From: Planctomycetota bacterium
Lineage (GTDB): Bacteria; Planctomycetota; Phycisphaerae; WQYP01
DNA: 43,457 nt
Direction of reading: 5' to 3'
Assembly (NCBI GenBank): GCA_021790385.1
Contig: JAJYDW010000032.1
Span: 1-43,457 of the forward strand
The translations under genes and the position numbers were made by a program. Below the pieces are notes generated by a model. It was not told the origin of the DNA. It did no database searches and saw only the letters and a list, made by a program, of their open reading frames with translations. Below, in pieces: positions 33,779 through 42,207 of the stretch. How positions within the stretch are numbered: position 1 is the stretch's first letter; each line of letters starts with the position of its first letter.

Positions 33779-34615
33779 ATGGATCAACCGGAATCATCCA
33801 GCAGCAATACGGAAGAGCCAGGCAGCGAGTTTCAGGAGCTTGCTGACTGCGAGGCCGGTGCGGATGGCGATACCCCGGCAACTCGAAAATTTTGTCCGAC
33901 ATGCGGTGCCGCATGGCAGCCATCCTGGCTTTGCTGCCCGACTTGCCAGAGTATTTCGGTGCCCTTTTCGTCTGTGTCTGAAAAGCAGAATCGATCGCAC
34001 ATTGCCACTGTCTTGGCCCTGTATTTTGTGCTGCTGGCCGCCAGTGGAATCACTCTGATCATCGGGGTGACCCGGGTCAGCGAAGCCTCCGATATTATCA
34101 GGCTGGAAATTGCAGACGCTGTTATTATCACCCTGGCCGCGCTGGCCACGTACCGCACAGTGCTGGCCGGCCTGGCCCGGCGGGTGAACATCGTGTGGTT
34201 CTTTGCGGCCCTTGGCGCGGCATTGACCATGTTTTTGATAGCCTCGGGAATGCTGGCGCTGGAACATCGCTTTCTGGGAGTGCGTGAACTGCACATGGTC
34301 AGGCCTTTTCTGGCTGCCGGGTTCGGCTGGACCACAATCATTCTGGCCAACTGCGTTCAACCGGCCGTCTTTGAGGAACTCGGTTTTCGCGGAATTATTT
34401 TGCCGTCGCTGCAATCAACGCTTTCGCCCCGCGACGCCGTTATCGTCAGCGCTTTGCTGTTTATGACCTTGCATCTGACTGTGGCGGCGTTTCCTTATCT
34501 ATTTCTGCTGGGCCTGGTTCTCGGATACCTGCGTATACGCACCGGATCTATACTTCCCGGCATGTTACTGCATTTTACCTATAATCTTTTGTGTATTTTG
34601 CCCCTCCATTTCTAG
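33779..34615 (+). CDS. CPBP-family intramembrane metalloprotease with N-terminal zinc ribbon
   Basis: 278 residues. A cytoplasmic head carries a CPTCG...CPTC ribbon at about 39-56. Then come about six to seven membrane helices with the CPBP (CAAX protease/Abi) motifs: EELGFRG (EExxxR), FMTLHLT (FxxxH type) and HFTYN (HxxxN). All catalytic and metal-binding residues are present. CPBP proteins process prenylated or bacteriocin-related substrates, or act as membrane proteases of unknown target. The addition of a zinc ribbon and the position among other ribbon proteins suggest that the ribbon recruits a shared partner; this is inference. Confidence 0.88.
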   Translation: MDQPESSSSNTEEPGSEFQELADCEAGADGDTPATRKFCPTCGAAWQPSWLCCPTCQSISVPFSSVSEKQNRSHIATVLALYFVLLAASGITLIIGVTRVSEASDIIRLEIADAVIITLAALATYRTVLAGLARRVNIVWFFAALGAALTMFLIASGMLALEHRFLGVRELHMVRPFLAAGFGWTTIILANCVQPAVFEELGFRGIILPSLQSTLSPRDAVIVSALLFMTLHLTVAAFPYLFLLGLVLGYLRIRTGSILPGMLLHFTYNLLCILPLHF

Positions 34616-34625
34616 AGGATTACTC

Positions 34626-35144
34626 ATGCTGGTGGAACATAGCTTTGTTACAACACTCGATGCACCGGAAGCCCTGGAGATCATCACCCAGATGTTCTAC
34701 GCCCTTGGATTTACCAAGGCCATGCCCAGCGCCGGAACAAATTTGCCGGCCGAAGCTTGCCGGGAATTTATATTCCCGGATGCGCCGCCGGCCAGAACCG
34801 GCACCGGACCGCTGCGCGTCCTGCTGAGCCTTGACCGTGGGCGGGTGATGATGGCTGCCTCGGCCTCCGCTCGCCAGCAGAGCGCCTTTCGCTACCAGTC
34901 CGGCACGTTTACCCGCAAGCAAAAAGCGCTGTTGGAAGAAAAATTGCTGCTGACCGCGGGCGCGGTGGAGTCGATTCTGACCGGCGAATCTATGGCTTCC
35001 ATCCAGAATCGATGGAACGCACTTGATATGCGTTGGCAGGCTGAAAAAGCTGCCCGGCGCCGGCGGGGCCTTCTCGTGGGGCTGGCCATATTGGCACTGG
35101 CTATTTTCTTTGTCATCCGCGTGGCCGCTTTGATCCACCATTAA
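34626..35144 (+). CDS. hypothetical tail-anchored membrane protein
   Basis: 172 residues. A soluble N-terminal domain of about 145 residues (MLVEHSFVTTLDAPEALEII and on, with an alpha/beta look) is followed by a basic cluster KAARRRRG and one C-terminal helix (LLVGLAILALAIFFVIRVAAL). GAGGATT precedes the ATG. It starts only 10 nt after the CPBP protease gene, so it is likely to be in the same transcript and possibly a substrate or partner. No cysteine ribbon. No family recognised. Confidence 0.7.
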   Translation: MLVEHSFVTTLDAPEALEIITQMFYALGFTKAMPSAGTNLPAEACREFIFPDAPPARTGTGPLRVLLSLDRGRVMMAASASARQQSAFRYQSGTFTRKQKALLEEKLLLTAGAVESILTGESMASIQNRWNALDMRWQAEKAARRRRGLLVGLAILALAIFFVIRVAALIHH

Positions 35145-35310
35145 CCGGCTAACGCGGCGTGGGCGGTATCGTCGGCTACGGCAACCGCCCCCTTTACCCG
35201 CGCGGCCGGAATCGTATCAAGTATCCGCAGGAGCGCCATCGCTGCCAACAGGTCCATTGCCGCTGAAAAGGCCCTGTAAACCAGCCGCCAAAACGGAGCT
35301 TTTAACGCCG

Positions 35311-35339
35311 TTGCGTACCACCTCTGTGGGGAGTATGAT
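35311..35339 (+). promoter_or_regulatory. promoter of the tRNA-Thr gene
   Basis: TTGCGT (35311-35316), a 17-bp spacer and TATGAT (35334-35339), about 55 bp before the tRNA. The gap 35145-35393 contains no other feature I can support. Confidence 0.5.
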
Positions 35340-35393
35340 AATGTCATAAAGTCCAATGATGATGCGGTTTTTCCGTGTGGATCAGTGGGCAAT

Positions 35394-35465
35394 GCCGCCG
35401 TAGCTCAGTGGTAGAGCGACGCTTTCGTAAAGCGTAGGTCCTGGGTTCAAGTCCCAGCGGTGGCT
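35394..35465 (+). tRNA. tRNA-Thr (anticodon CGU)
   Basis: Full cloverleaf: acceptor GCCGCCG/CGGTGGC (one G:U pair), D stem GCTC/GAGC, anticodon stem ACGCT/AGCGT with loop TTCGTAA, and T stem CTGGG/CCCAG with loop TTCAAGT. The anticodon CGT reads ACG. The discriminator is U, and no 3' CCA is encoded. Confidence 0.95.
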
Positions 35466-35649
35466 GTTGCATTTGCAGTCATTTTCGCTATTTTTCTAGC
35501 CGCGGGTTGATGTTCACCCAGAAACACGCATTCCAGCATTTTAGTCCCTTCATCGCTACCCCTTTTCACTTTCGCAAGGCAGTAGTACGCCCATGCCCGG
35601 CGTGCATTCTCGCCATTAATGATCAACGGCCGTGGGCCAGAAAATAGCC

Positions 35650-35793
35650 ATGGATGTGGAAGTGAACTTTTCCGGCTATACTGGTGAAGGTTTACAGGTC
35701 GTCTGGCGCAACTACCTGTTTTCGCTGCAGAATGATGCTGCTAATGCCGTCGATTGCATCTTGGATAAGTGGGGTGCGGCGATGATCAAATGA
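35650..35793 (+). CDS. possible 47-residue ORF, unknown
   Basis: Within the 369-bp gap 35466-35834, a short frame has protein-like composition (start MDVEVNFSGYTGEG, end LDKWGAAMIK). It can extend upstream by a few codons to a GTG near 35632. No ribosome site is evident. It could be a fragment of a decayed gene. The rest of the gap shows nothing recognisable. Confidence 0.25.
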   Translation: MDVEVNFSGYTGEGLQVVWRNYLFSLQNDAANAVDCILDKWGAAMIK

Positions 35794-35834
35794 GGCCCCC
35801 GGTGCAGTACCCTATTATAAATTAGGAGTCATTC

Positions 35835-38800
35835 ATGCGACGTGTCTGGCATTCGATGGAAGCGATTGTTGTTTTATTGATGATTCTAACTTCCATGGCG
35901 GCTTGCGCCGCCCCGCCCCGTGCGGCTTCCAAGGGACAGGCCGGGACTGTCGTGGTGGCGTCCGGCCGGCAGATTCGGATCAAATATACGCTCCCTGCGC
36001 CGGGCAATGTGACTATCGTGATTAATGACGCCCACGGCCGGCGCGTGCGCAATTTAATCGGCGCCCTGCCGCAAACCGCCGGGCCGCATAGCATCACCTG
36101 GGATGGCACCACCGACGCCGGCAAGCCCGTTCCGCCCGGCCACTACCAATGGCAGATGCTCTATGACCACGGCATCGGATTGAAATACGTGCTCACCTAT
36201 GGCAACCCCGGTACACCACCGTGGGCGACCAGAAATGGCACCGGCGGCTGGGGGTCCGATCACATGGATCCGCAGGCGGTGGCGGCCGCGGGCAACGACG
36301 TGGTGATCGGCTCTCCCATGGCGGAAAACGGCTGGTACCTCATCGGCGTGAATCTCCATGGCCGCAAGCAATGGGGACTGCGCAACCGCTTCGCCTTTGG
36401 CAACGTCAATATTTCCCTGGCCGCCGATCACCAATACCTGTACGTGGCTGCGGAGGAGAATCCCTCCCCGCTGATGCACTATTACAAAAGGCTCGCCCAC
36501 CTGGTGCTTTACCGCTATCGCCTCAGCGACCGGCGGTTATTCCCCATGGATTACCGCAAGGATCATCTCGGCCGCCCCATTCGTGCGCGGATGGAGTTGA
36601 TTGTCAGTAACAAGATGAACGGCAACCTGCGGGGACTCGCGCTGGTGGGCGGGTTTGCCTACATTTCCCTGACCCGTGAAAATCGGATCGCGGCGGTGGC
36701 GCTGCGGCAATCGGCCCGCGGCGCGGACTGCCGGCTGGATCCGGCGCACGACATCCATATTTCACACCCCGGACCGCTGGCGGCTGACGGCTCTGATGCC
36801 CTGCTGGTGATCCAGGGCAGGCAGGTTCTGCGGATCAATCTCAAAACACACCAGACGACGGTTTTAATCGCTCACGGTCTGCAAGCTCCCTCCGGCATCT
36901 GCACCGACGCCGCCGGCGACATATTCGTCGCCAACCGCGGCGTGCTGCAGCAGGTAAAAATGTTCAGCCCCGCCGGAAAGTTTCTTCACAGCATCGGCGT
37001 GAAAGGCGGCCGCCCGGCGCGCGGGCTTGCCAATCCGCAGGGGATGTTCCAGCCCGCGGGCCTGGCTGTGGACAGCCGCGGCCGGCTGTGGGTCGCCGAA
37101 CAGGATGACCGGCCCAAGCGCGTGAGCGTGTGGAATATTTCCACTGGCCGGCTGGTGCGAGCGTTTGTCGGTGCCCCGCACTACGGTGCCACGGACGGCT
37201 GCGTGGCTCCGTTTGACAGAAACATGGCCTTCGGCGAAGGCGTGCAATACCGCCTGAACTGGAAGAATCAGGGGCAGGTCGGCCCGCAAGATTACCAATA
37301 CGTAGCCACTGTCAGTCGTAAAATGGGGCCGGACGATGTCTTCGGCGGCAACTATCCGAACCAGATCTTCCGCTACCACGGGCGAATCCTGACCGGCAGC
37401 GGCAACACCGTGGAAGTAATTTCACAGCTCCGGAACGGTTATCTTCATCCCCTGGCCGCCATCGGTTCCATCGATACGCTGGTGGCACGCCAGGGAATGG
37501 AGACCGGGGCGATTGCCCAGGCCATACCCGCACTCAAGGCCGCGGGCGCTAAACTCGCCTGGGACACCCACCTTCCCATTGCCGCATTTATCTGGACCGA
37601 CCGCAACGGCGACGGCATCCCCCAGCCTTCCGAAATAGTCTGGAAGAAAAATCTTCAGTGGGGGGGCTACTGGGGCAACAGTGTGGATCGCCACCTGACG
37701 GTTTTCATGTGCAGCGGGGGCGTGGTTTACCGGCTGCCGGTGACCGGGTGGACCAAGGCCGGAGTGCCGATCTACAGCTTCAAGTCGATGACCGCCTTTG
37801 CCTACCGTGGCTCGGTGGAATCGGGCATGGCCGTCTCACCGGATGGCAAAACGCTTATTGTCAACGCCCGCCCCACATTGCAGGGCATTGACGTGCATAC
37901 CCACCAGACTCTCTGGACCTATCCGAATCCCTGGGCCAGCGTGCATGGTTCGCACACCGCCAACGTGCCCGCGCCCGGCCGGCTGATTGGTCCGGATTCC
38001 ATCACCGGTTTTGCCCGTGTGCCGGGTGTCGGCACCTTATTTGCCATGAACGGCAACCTCGGCCAGCAATTCCTGATGACCACCGACGGCCTGTGGGTTG
38101 CATCACTGCTGCACGATTGGCGGCTGGCGCATGGCGAAGGCATGTATTCCATCCAAGATGAAGATTTTGGAGGTTACTTCTGGAAAGATCGCGCCACCGG
38201 TCATATCTATCTGGAAGCCGGCAAGGATGATTACCGCATTTTCCGCGTGACCGGCCTGAAAACGATTCGCCGCAGTGCAGGTGCGTTTACCATCACGGCG
38301 GCGCAGGCGTCTGCAATCGCGGCCCGTGTGGCGGCACGGCACGCGCCGCGACAGCACGTGCTCACGGTGGCCGTGCCCCGCCTTACGGCACCCATGAAAC
38401 TCTCCGGCAATCTTGCCGACGTGCCGGCGGCGATGCACTTTACCCGCGTGGTGGCCGACGCCGCCAATCAATTCCGCTTCGCTCTCGGTTACGGCAGGCG
38501 AAATCTGTACCTGGTGTGGGATGTGACCGATTCCTCTCCGTTTGTCAACAACGGCCGCAATTTGGCCCTTATGTTCAAATCCGGTGATTGCGTGGATCTG
38601 ATGCTGGCCACCAATCCCCTGGCCAACCCGCGCCGCACCTCCGGCACCGCCGGCGATGAGCGGCTGCTGCTTACGCTGTTTCACCACAAGCCTGCGGCCG
38701 TACTCTATAAACAAGTGGACCCCACGCATACGTGGCCGGCGGCCTTTGTCAGTCCGAGCCGGGCTGTCTATTTTGGCAGCGTCACGCGGCTGCGCAGCGT

Positions 38801-39050
38801 TGCCATGGTCGTCCATGACACGGCGCACGGCTACACGGTCATGGCCAGGGTGCCGCTGGCAAAATTGGGGATCAATCTGGCCAAGTCGCGGATTTTCGGC
38901 GGCGATGTGGGCGTTATTTTTGGCTCACCGACCGGCGGCAGCGCCCGGCTCCGGCTGTACTGGTCCAACAAGGATACCGCCATTACCTCCGACGTGCCCA
39001 GCGAAGCCGCCCTCCAGCCGAACCATTGGGGCAGGTTGGAGTTCAAATAA
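35835..39050 (+). CDS. large secreted beta-propeller protein with FlgD-like and CBM9-like domains
   Basis: 1071 residues. An export signal (VVLLMILTSMAACAAPP) contains a cysteine that could be lipidated. Residues about 45-110 match a FlgD-type Ig-like domain (NDAHGRRVRNLIG, TWDGTTDAGKPVPPGHYQW). Residues 140-790 contain repeated NHL-like propeller segments (LQAPSGICTDAAGDIFVANR, FQPAGLAVDSRGRLWVAEQD). The last 200 or so residues resemble a CBM9/DOMON beta-sandwich (YLVWDVTDSSPFVNNG). TAGGAG lies 8 nt before the ATG. It is probably a surface or periplasmic carbohydrate- or ligand-binding protein; no catalytic motif is identified. Confidence 0.8.
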   Translation: MRRVWHSMEAIVVLLMILTSMAACAAPPRAASKGQAGTVVVASGRQIRIKYTLPAPGNVTIVINDAHGRRVRNLIGALPQTAGPHSITWDGTTDAGKPVPPGHYQWQMLYDHGIGLKYVLTYGNPGTPPWATRNGTGGWGSDHMDPQAVAAAGNDVVIGSPMAENGWYLIGVNLHGRKQWGLRNRFAFGNVNISLAADHQYLYVAAEENPSPLMHYYKRLAHLVLYRYRLSDRRLFPMDYRKDHLGRPIRARMELIVSNKMNGNLRGLALVGGFAYISLTRENRIAAVALRQSARGADCRLDPAHDIHISHPGPLAADGSDALLVIQGRQVLRINLKTHQTTVLIAHGLQAPSGICTDAAGDIFVANRGVLQQVKMFSPAGKFLHSIGVKGGRPARGLANPQGMFQPAGLAVDSRGRLWVAEQDDRPKRVSVWNISTGRLVRAFVGAPHYGATDGCVAPFDRNMAFGEGVQYRLNWKNQGQVGPQDYQYVATVSRKMGPDDVFGGNYPNQIFRYHGRILTGSGNTVEVISQLRNGYLHPLAAIGSIDTLVARQGMETGAIAQAIPALKAAGAKLAWDTHLPIAAFIWTDRNGDGIPQPSEIVWKKNLQWGGYWGNSVDRHLTVFMCSGGVVYRLPVTGWTKAGVPIYSFKSMTAFAYRGSVESGMAVSPDGKTLIVNARPTLQGIDVHTHQTLWTYPNPWASVHGSHTANVPAPGRLIGPDSITGFARVPGVGTLFAMNGNLGQQFLMTTDGLWVASLLHDWRLAHGEGMYSIQDEDFGGYFWKDRATGHIYLEAGKDDYRIFRVTGLKTIRRSAGAFTITAAQASAIAARVAARHAPRQHVLTVAVPRLTAPMKLSGNLADVPAAMHFTRVVADAANQFRFALGYGRRNLYLVWDVTDSSPFVNNGRNLALMFKSGDCVDLMLATNPLANPRRTSGTAGDERLLLTLFHHKPAAVLYKQVDPTHTWPAAFVSPSRAVYFGSVTRLRSVAMVVHDTAHGYTVMARVPLAKLGINLAKSRIFGGDVGVIFGSPTGGSARLRLYWSNKDTAITSDVPSEAALQPNHWGRLEFK

Positions 39051-39203
39051 CCGGCCACGCGGCTGAGTGTGGATGATCCTGATCGCGAAGTGGATTCTGC
39101 CGGTGCGCTGCGCGCCAAGCCCGCAATCCTACGGGCGGCAGGCAGTACAGGGCGGGCTTTGCAGCCATTTCATGCCCGGTGAGCCGGCATCGAATTTATA
39201 AAC

Positions 39204-39274
39204 TGGAGACGAGGGGAATCGAACCCCTATCTGCGCATTGCGAACGCGCCGTCCTCCCGTTGAACGACGTCCCC
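39204..39274 (-). tRNA. tRNA-Ala (anticodon CGC)
   Basis: Cloverleaf on the minus strand: acceptor GGGGACG/CGTCTCC with the alanine identity pair G3:U70, anticodon stem GCGCG/TGCGC and loop TTCGCAA, T stem AGGGG/CCCCT with loop TTCGATT. The anticodon CGC reads GCG. Discriminator A; no 3' CCA encoded. Confidence 0.93.
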
Positions 39275-39680
39275 AAACACCACAACGATCAAAATTTTAT
39301 CTTATGGCGACGCATTTCGCAAGGGAATAAGTCGCCTGCACCGAGTGAGGGTGCGGCCAGATTTTGGAGCAACGGTCCGATTCAGCCCAGAATCACGGCC
39401 TGAGCCAATTCCGCCCTTTTTTGCCGCTGGCATCGCGCCCACACGTCGCGGATGGCTGCAGAATGTTCTGCATATTTCGCACCGCTGGCATTGTTCCCGG
39501 CACGCCGAGATACCCCATCACGTTATCCAGGGTACCCATAGCGGTCAATCGGGCGTTATTGGTCGACGACGATCACCGCGCCTGTCTGGGTATAATGAAA
39601 AGAGAAAACATATTCCCCGCAACGGCGCATCGCGATGCCCATCCGGCATGTTCGATGCGGCTGTCACTTGATTCCCTCTG
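39275..39680. other. 406-bp region without a supported gene
   Basis: A minus-strand frame at 39393-39539 could encode 48 residues starting MGTLDNVMGYLGVPG. A second frame on the same strand ends at 39382 and gives a helical-looking tail (AIRDVWARCQRQKRAELAQA). The two would join only through a frameshift, so this may be a decayed small gene. No RNA gene or palindrome stands out. Confidence 0.3.
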
Positions 39681-39971
39681 TTATCTAAAGCCTTGACCCG
39701 GCGCAGGGTCCGGAAGTCGACTGGTCGCGGCGGCCGATTCGCGATCAGCAAGCCGGGTACTCGCGCCTTGGAAATTCTGTGCGGCGATGGCCGCGGCCAT
39801 CATAACCCGCAGATGCTCCTGGCCGTGCCGGCGCACCGCCCGGTCCAACGCTTCCATGCGCTGGTCCGGTGGGGCAACGCGCAGTGCCAGCTTAAAGGCT
39901 CGCAAGGTCAAAATGGCCTGTTTGGCCACCAGCCGCTCACTGATTTCAACGTCGTTGAGGTTATCCATCAT
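39681..39971 (-). CDS. small hypothetical protein
   Basis: 96 residues, mostly helical (ISERLVAKQAILTLRAFKL, RMEALDRAVRRHGQEHLRVM) with a disordered tail. ATG 39971 is immediately followed by a second ATG and preceded by AGGA 6-7 nt upstream. No membrane segment. No family recognised. It lies in the same direction as the PEP-CTERM gene, 257 bp further along. The gap 39972-40228 holds a strong palindrome only. Confidence 0.5.
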   Translation of the reverse strand: MMDNLNDVEISERLVAKQAILTLRAFKLALRVAPPDQRMEALDRAVRRHGQEHLRVMMAAAIAAQNFQGASTRLADRESAAATSRLPDPAPGQGFR

Positions 39972-40187
39972 GGTGGGTCCTGTGCCGATCTTTGGTAAAA
40001 AGGGTTTGCGGCGGAGGCGAGGAGTGGCATCGGCCAGCCAAGAAGTGCTATCCGCCCACGTATTAGCCCCAATCCGACAGATGGTCTTGAATTAGTACGT
40101 TGCCGTATTATTTGCCGTGTTCCGCAGCCTGCCGGTGGCTAATGCGCCAGGCTTACGACCGGTAATGGGTGGCCCGCCTTCGACCCC

Positions 40188-40216
40188 GCCCTGGCCGCCC
40201 GAACTGCGGCCAGGGC
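40188..40216. terminator. 11-bp perfect inverted repeat after the PEP-CTERM gene
   Basis: GCCCTGGCCGC (40188-40198), a 7-nt loop and GCGGCCAGGGC (40206-40216). It lies 12 bp beyond the PEP-CTERM stop codon on the minus strand. On the plus side it is followed by a T-run 8 bp away. It is probably a transcription end or an mRNA-stabilising hairpin; the missing T-run on the minus side makes the terminator call uncertain. Confidence 0.6.
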
Positions 40217-40228
40217 ATGGCGGCTTTT

Positions 40229-41281
40229 TCAGGCATTTGCCTGCCGCTTCCGCCGGGGTAAAAGAAGCAGTGCCCCAGCGCCGGCGATGGCAAACAGGGC
40301 CAGCGTGGTTGGCTCGGGGGTGGCCGTTACGTTATCGATGGCCAATTGGTCACCCGCAAATCCGCTTGCCCAATTGGTGAACCACAAGTAATTCGTTCCA
40401 CCGAGATCCGAACTAGCCGCGGATGAGAGTGTGTCACTCTGCGAGCCGATCAGATTACCCCCTTGGTCAAGCTCCGCGAAAGTGACTCCAACCGGGTCGG
40501 TGGTTCCGTTGCCGGTCTTGTAGTAGGTCAACGCGAAGGTGTACCATCCGGTTGTCATGATGGTTGGGAGTGCCAGAGTGCCTTTGCCACCAGCGGCTCC
40601 GCCGTCGGAAGCGTTTACATCGACTCCTCCTGAGGTTCCCACGGAAAACTGAAAATCGACCTCGGTATTCCAGTTTGGGCTCAAGGCGTTAGGTGCCTTG
40701 TCCGCAGTCTCGTCGATTTCAAACCCGTAGCCGGTGGTGCTCGTTCCGTTGTTGGTCCATGCGTCGGTCCCCGTCACGGGTACGTACACGCTTACCGATT
40801 GGGTAAATGGGCCGGGGTAGGCCGCCATGGTGCCGCTGTAGGGGCTGGCGTCGGTGGACTTGCCAAAAAGTGTGTAACCTCCGTCGCCAATGCCGGTACC
40901 GTTATTATTTTCGTCGTTGGTGATGACGGCGTAATAGTTGCCGCCGTTGGTTGCGGTATGAATACCAGCCCCACCCCAGGTGTTGCCCGAAGTATTTGTG
41001 CCGTTCCCGGCGCTGACTGTGGTGCTACCGGTGTAGGTGAAGCCAGCCGTGGAAGTGGTGGCACCCGATTGATATTGGTTTATAGAGTAGCTTCCGCTTC
41101 CACTGGAGCCAAACCACCAGGCCTGCATACCTGTCGTGGTATCCGTGGTCTCAAAACCATTGCTGTAGGGGATATCTGCCCGTGTCGGCGTTGCGGCGTC
41201 GGTGAGCAGGCCGATACTGGCGACTGTTGTCGCCGCACACAGGACGATTTTTGCCATTGGATTGGATTTATTACTGAACAT
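40229..41281 (-). CDS. PEP-CTERM sorting-domain protein, secreted
   Basis: 350 residues. A signal peptide (IVLCAATTVASIGLLTDAATPTRA) is followed by a Ser/Thr/Gly/Asn-rich beta-sandwich-like body of about 290 residues resembling lectin or jellyroll folds. The C-terminus carries the tripartite sorting signal: PEP, then TTLALFAIAGAGALLLL, then RRKRQ. This signal is removed by an exosortase, not encoded here. AGGAG lies 8 nt before the ATG at 41281. Proteins of this type usually reach the cell surface or extracellular matrix. In some bacteria they are controlled by a PrsR-type sigma-54 activator; a broken sigma-54 activator gene lies upstream here. Confidence 0.93.
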   Translation of the reverse strand: MFSNKSNPMAKIVLCAATTVASIGLLTDAATPTRADIPYSNGFETTDTTTGMQAWWFGSSGSGSYSINQYQSGATTSTAGFTYTGSTTVSAGNGTNTSGNTWGGAGIHTATNGGNYYAVITNDENNNGTGIGDGGYTLFGKSTDASPYSGTMAAYPGPFTQSVSVYVPVTGTDAWTNNGTSTTGYGFEIDETADKAPNALSPNWNTEVDFQFSVGTSGGVDVNASDGGAAGGKGTLALPTIMTTGWYTFALTYYKTGNGTTDPVGVTFAELDQGGNLIGSQSDTLSSAASSDLGGTNYLWFTNWASGFAGDQLAIDNVTATPEPTTLALFAIAGAGALLLLPRRKRQANA

Positions 41282-41356
41282 TTTGATTTCTCCTAAAAAA
41301 TAGGTCAAACATGGGCCGTGGCTTGGGCCATCGACCACACTCTGGTTTTCCGGGGA

Positions 41357-41370
41357 GGGAAACATTTCCC
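41357..41370. promoter_or_regulatory. small perfect palindrome upstream of the PEP-CTERM gene
   Basis: GGGAAA-CA-TTTCCC, 75-90 bp before the start codon at 41281. It is a plausible operator or leader hairpin. Confidence 0.35.
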
Positions 41371-41829
41371 GCCTACGGCAGCCAATTCGTGAACGCCACG
41401 GGTTGGTTACTTATTGAAGCTTCCGGCGGCAAGCCGGGAAGTTCCGCCGAAAAGCGGCGACACGCCGCCTTCCGCTGTGTCCGCCCCGCGAACGCCGTCG
41501 GGCGGGCGATGCAGGCAGGATGCCACCAGTACCAAAGCGGTCACACGCCGCCTTGGTTTTGTGCCGATTAATTTGTCGGCGGGGATTCCGGGATCGGATA
41601 CGTGTCGCTGGCGTGGGACCACCAGGGACAGGGGGAGGGAGAGGAGAAGTGAGGAGCAGGTGGAGTCTGGTTGATGTGTAGACGCCCCGAGGCGGTGGCC
41701 ACACGTCAGAAACACGTATGCCCGATTCCAAATGGGTATTCACTTTTTTGTTTTCCCGATGCGGGTGGTAACCTCCTTTCGTGCGTAAAACCCGACAAAC
41801 CAAACAGGGTGCCATATGCGGTGGCGCGA

Positions 41830-41979
41830 TCTCTGCAATAGAGACGCCGGCTCGCTAAACGAGCCAATCGGCGTGGCCAACCGTAACCGGCTGTTAAGCC
41901 CCGGTTCACCACATGCCCCACAGGGCTGCGGTTCTGGGGCGGCGAGCGGCTTGCTGCCGGAAAACGTTCCAGGCAAGCC
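41830..41979 (-). ncRNA. candidate structured RNA: array of hairpins in a gene-free region
   Basis: Five stems occur in 150 nt. TCTCT/AGAGA is at 41830-41844. A two-part stem has outer arms 41844-41848/41870-41874 and inner GGCTCG/CGAGCC at 41849-41865. AACCGG/CCGGTT is at 41885-41906. GCCCCA/TGGGGC is at 41915-41940. GGCTTGC/GCAAGCC is at 41948-41979, with GGAA/TTCC nested inside. The whole 972-bp gap 41282-42253 lacks a credible gene. More hairpins occur at 41454-41468 (GCGGCG-ACA-CGCCGC). The strand is not certain; minus would place it in the PEP-CTERM leader. Confidence 0.35.
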
Positions 41980-42094
41980 AATCAGGCCGTTGGTCGTAAT
42001 AAGCAACGCCCATGCCAAAGAAAATTAGCAAGAATTTTATCGTTCGTAAGCTATTATTAAAATAGTGGTTATGAATATATATTGGCGTTAAAAG

Positions 42095-42122
42095 TTGAAT
42101 TTTGAGATTGGGTTGCTATAAT
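42095..42122 (+). promoter_or_regulatory. strong extended -10 promoter, facing the 3' end of the sigma-54 activator gene
   Basis: TTGAAT (42095-42100), a 16-bp spacer, and TGC directly before a perfect TATAAT (42117-42122), in an AT-rich stretch. It reads rightward, with no good gene downstream on that strand. A transcript would be antisense to the activator gene. Confidence 0.6.
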
Positions 42123-42138
42123 GTGTTTTTTGCCACTA

Positions 42139-42154
42139 TGGTACTGGTCATGCA
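42139..42154 (+). promoter_or_regulatory. weak sigma-54 (-24/-12) promoter-like site
   Basis: TGGTACTGGTCATGCA keeps the GG-N10-GC spacing of sigma-54 promoters with several mismatches. A second similar site (TGG...GC) is at 42209-42223. Confidence 0.2.
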
Positions 42155-42207
42155 GGGGTGTCCGCCTTAGCCAGTGCGGAATGGCGGGTTTTGGCAGGCG
42201 GCGCGGT

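Noticed and set aside
39364..39696. Frame containing LLVDDDH, like a response-regulator acidic pocket
   Set aside because: The match is confined to a few residues, and flanking residues do not follow a receiver domain.
41282..41420. Sigma-54 promoter directly upstream of the PEP-CTERM gene
   Set aside because: I looked on the minus strand for GG-N10-GC and found no acceptable match.
41740..42018. 92-codon minus-strand frame across the hairpin array
   Set aside because: Composition follows the palindromes; no ribosome site and no recognised domain.
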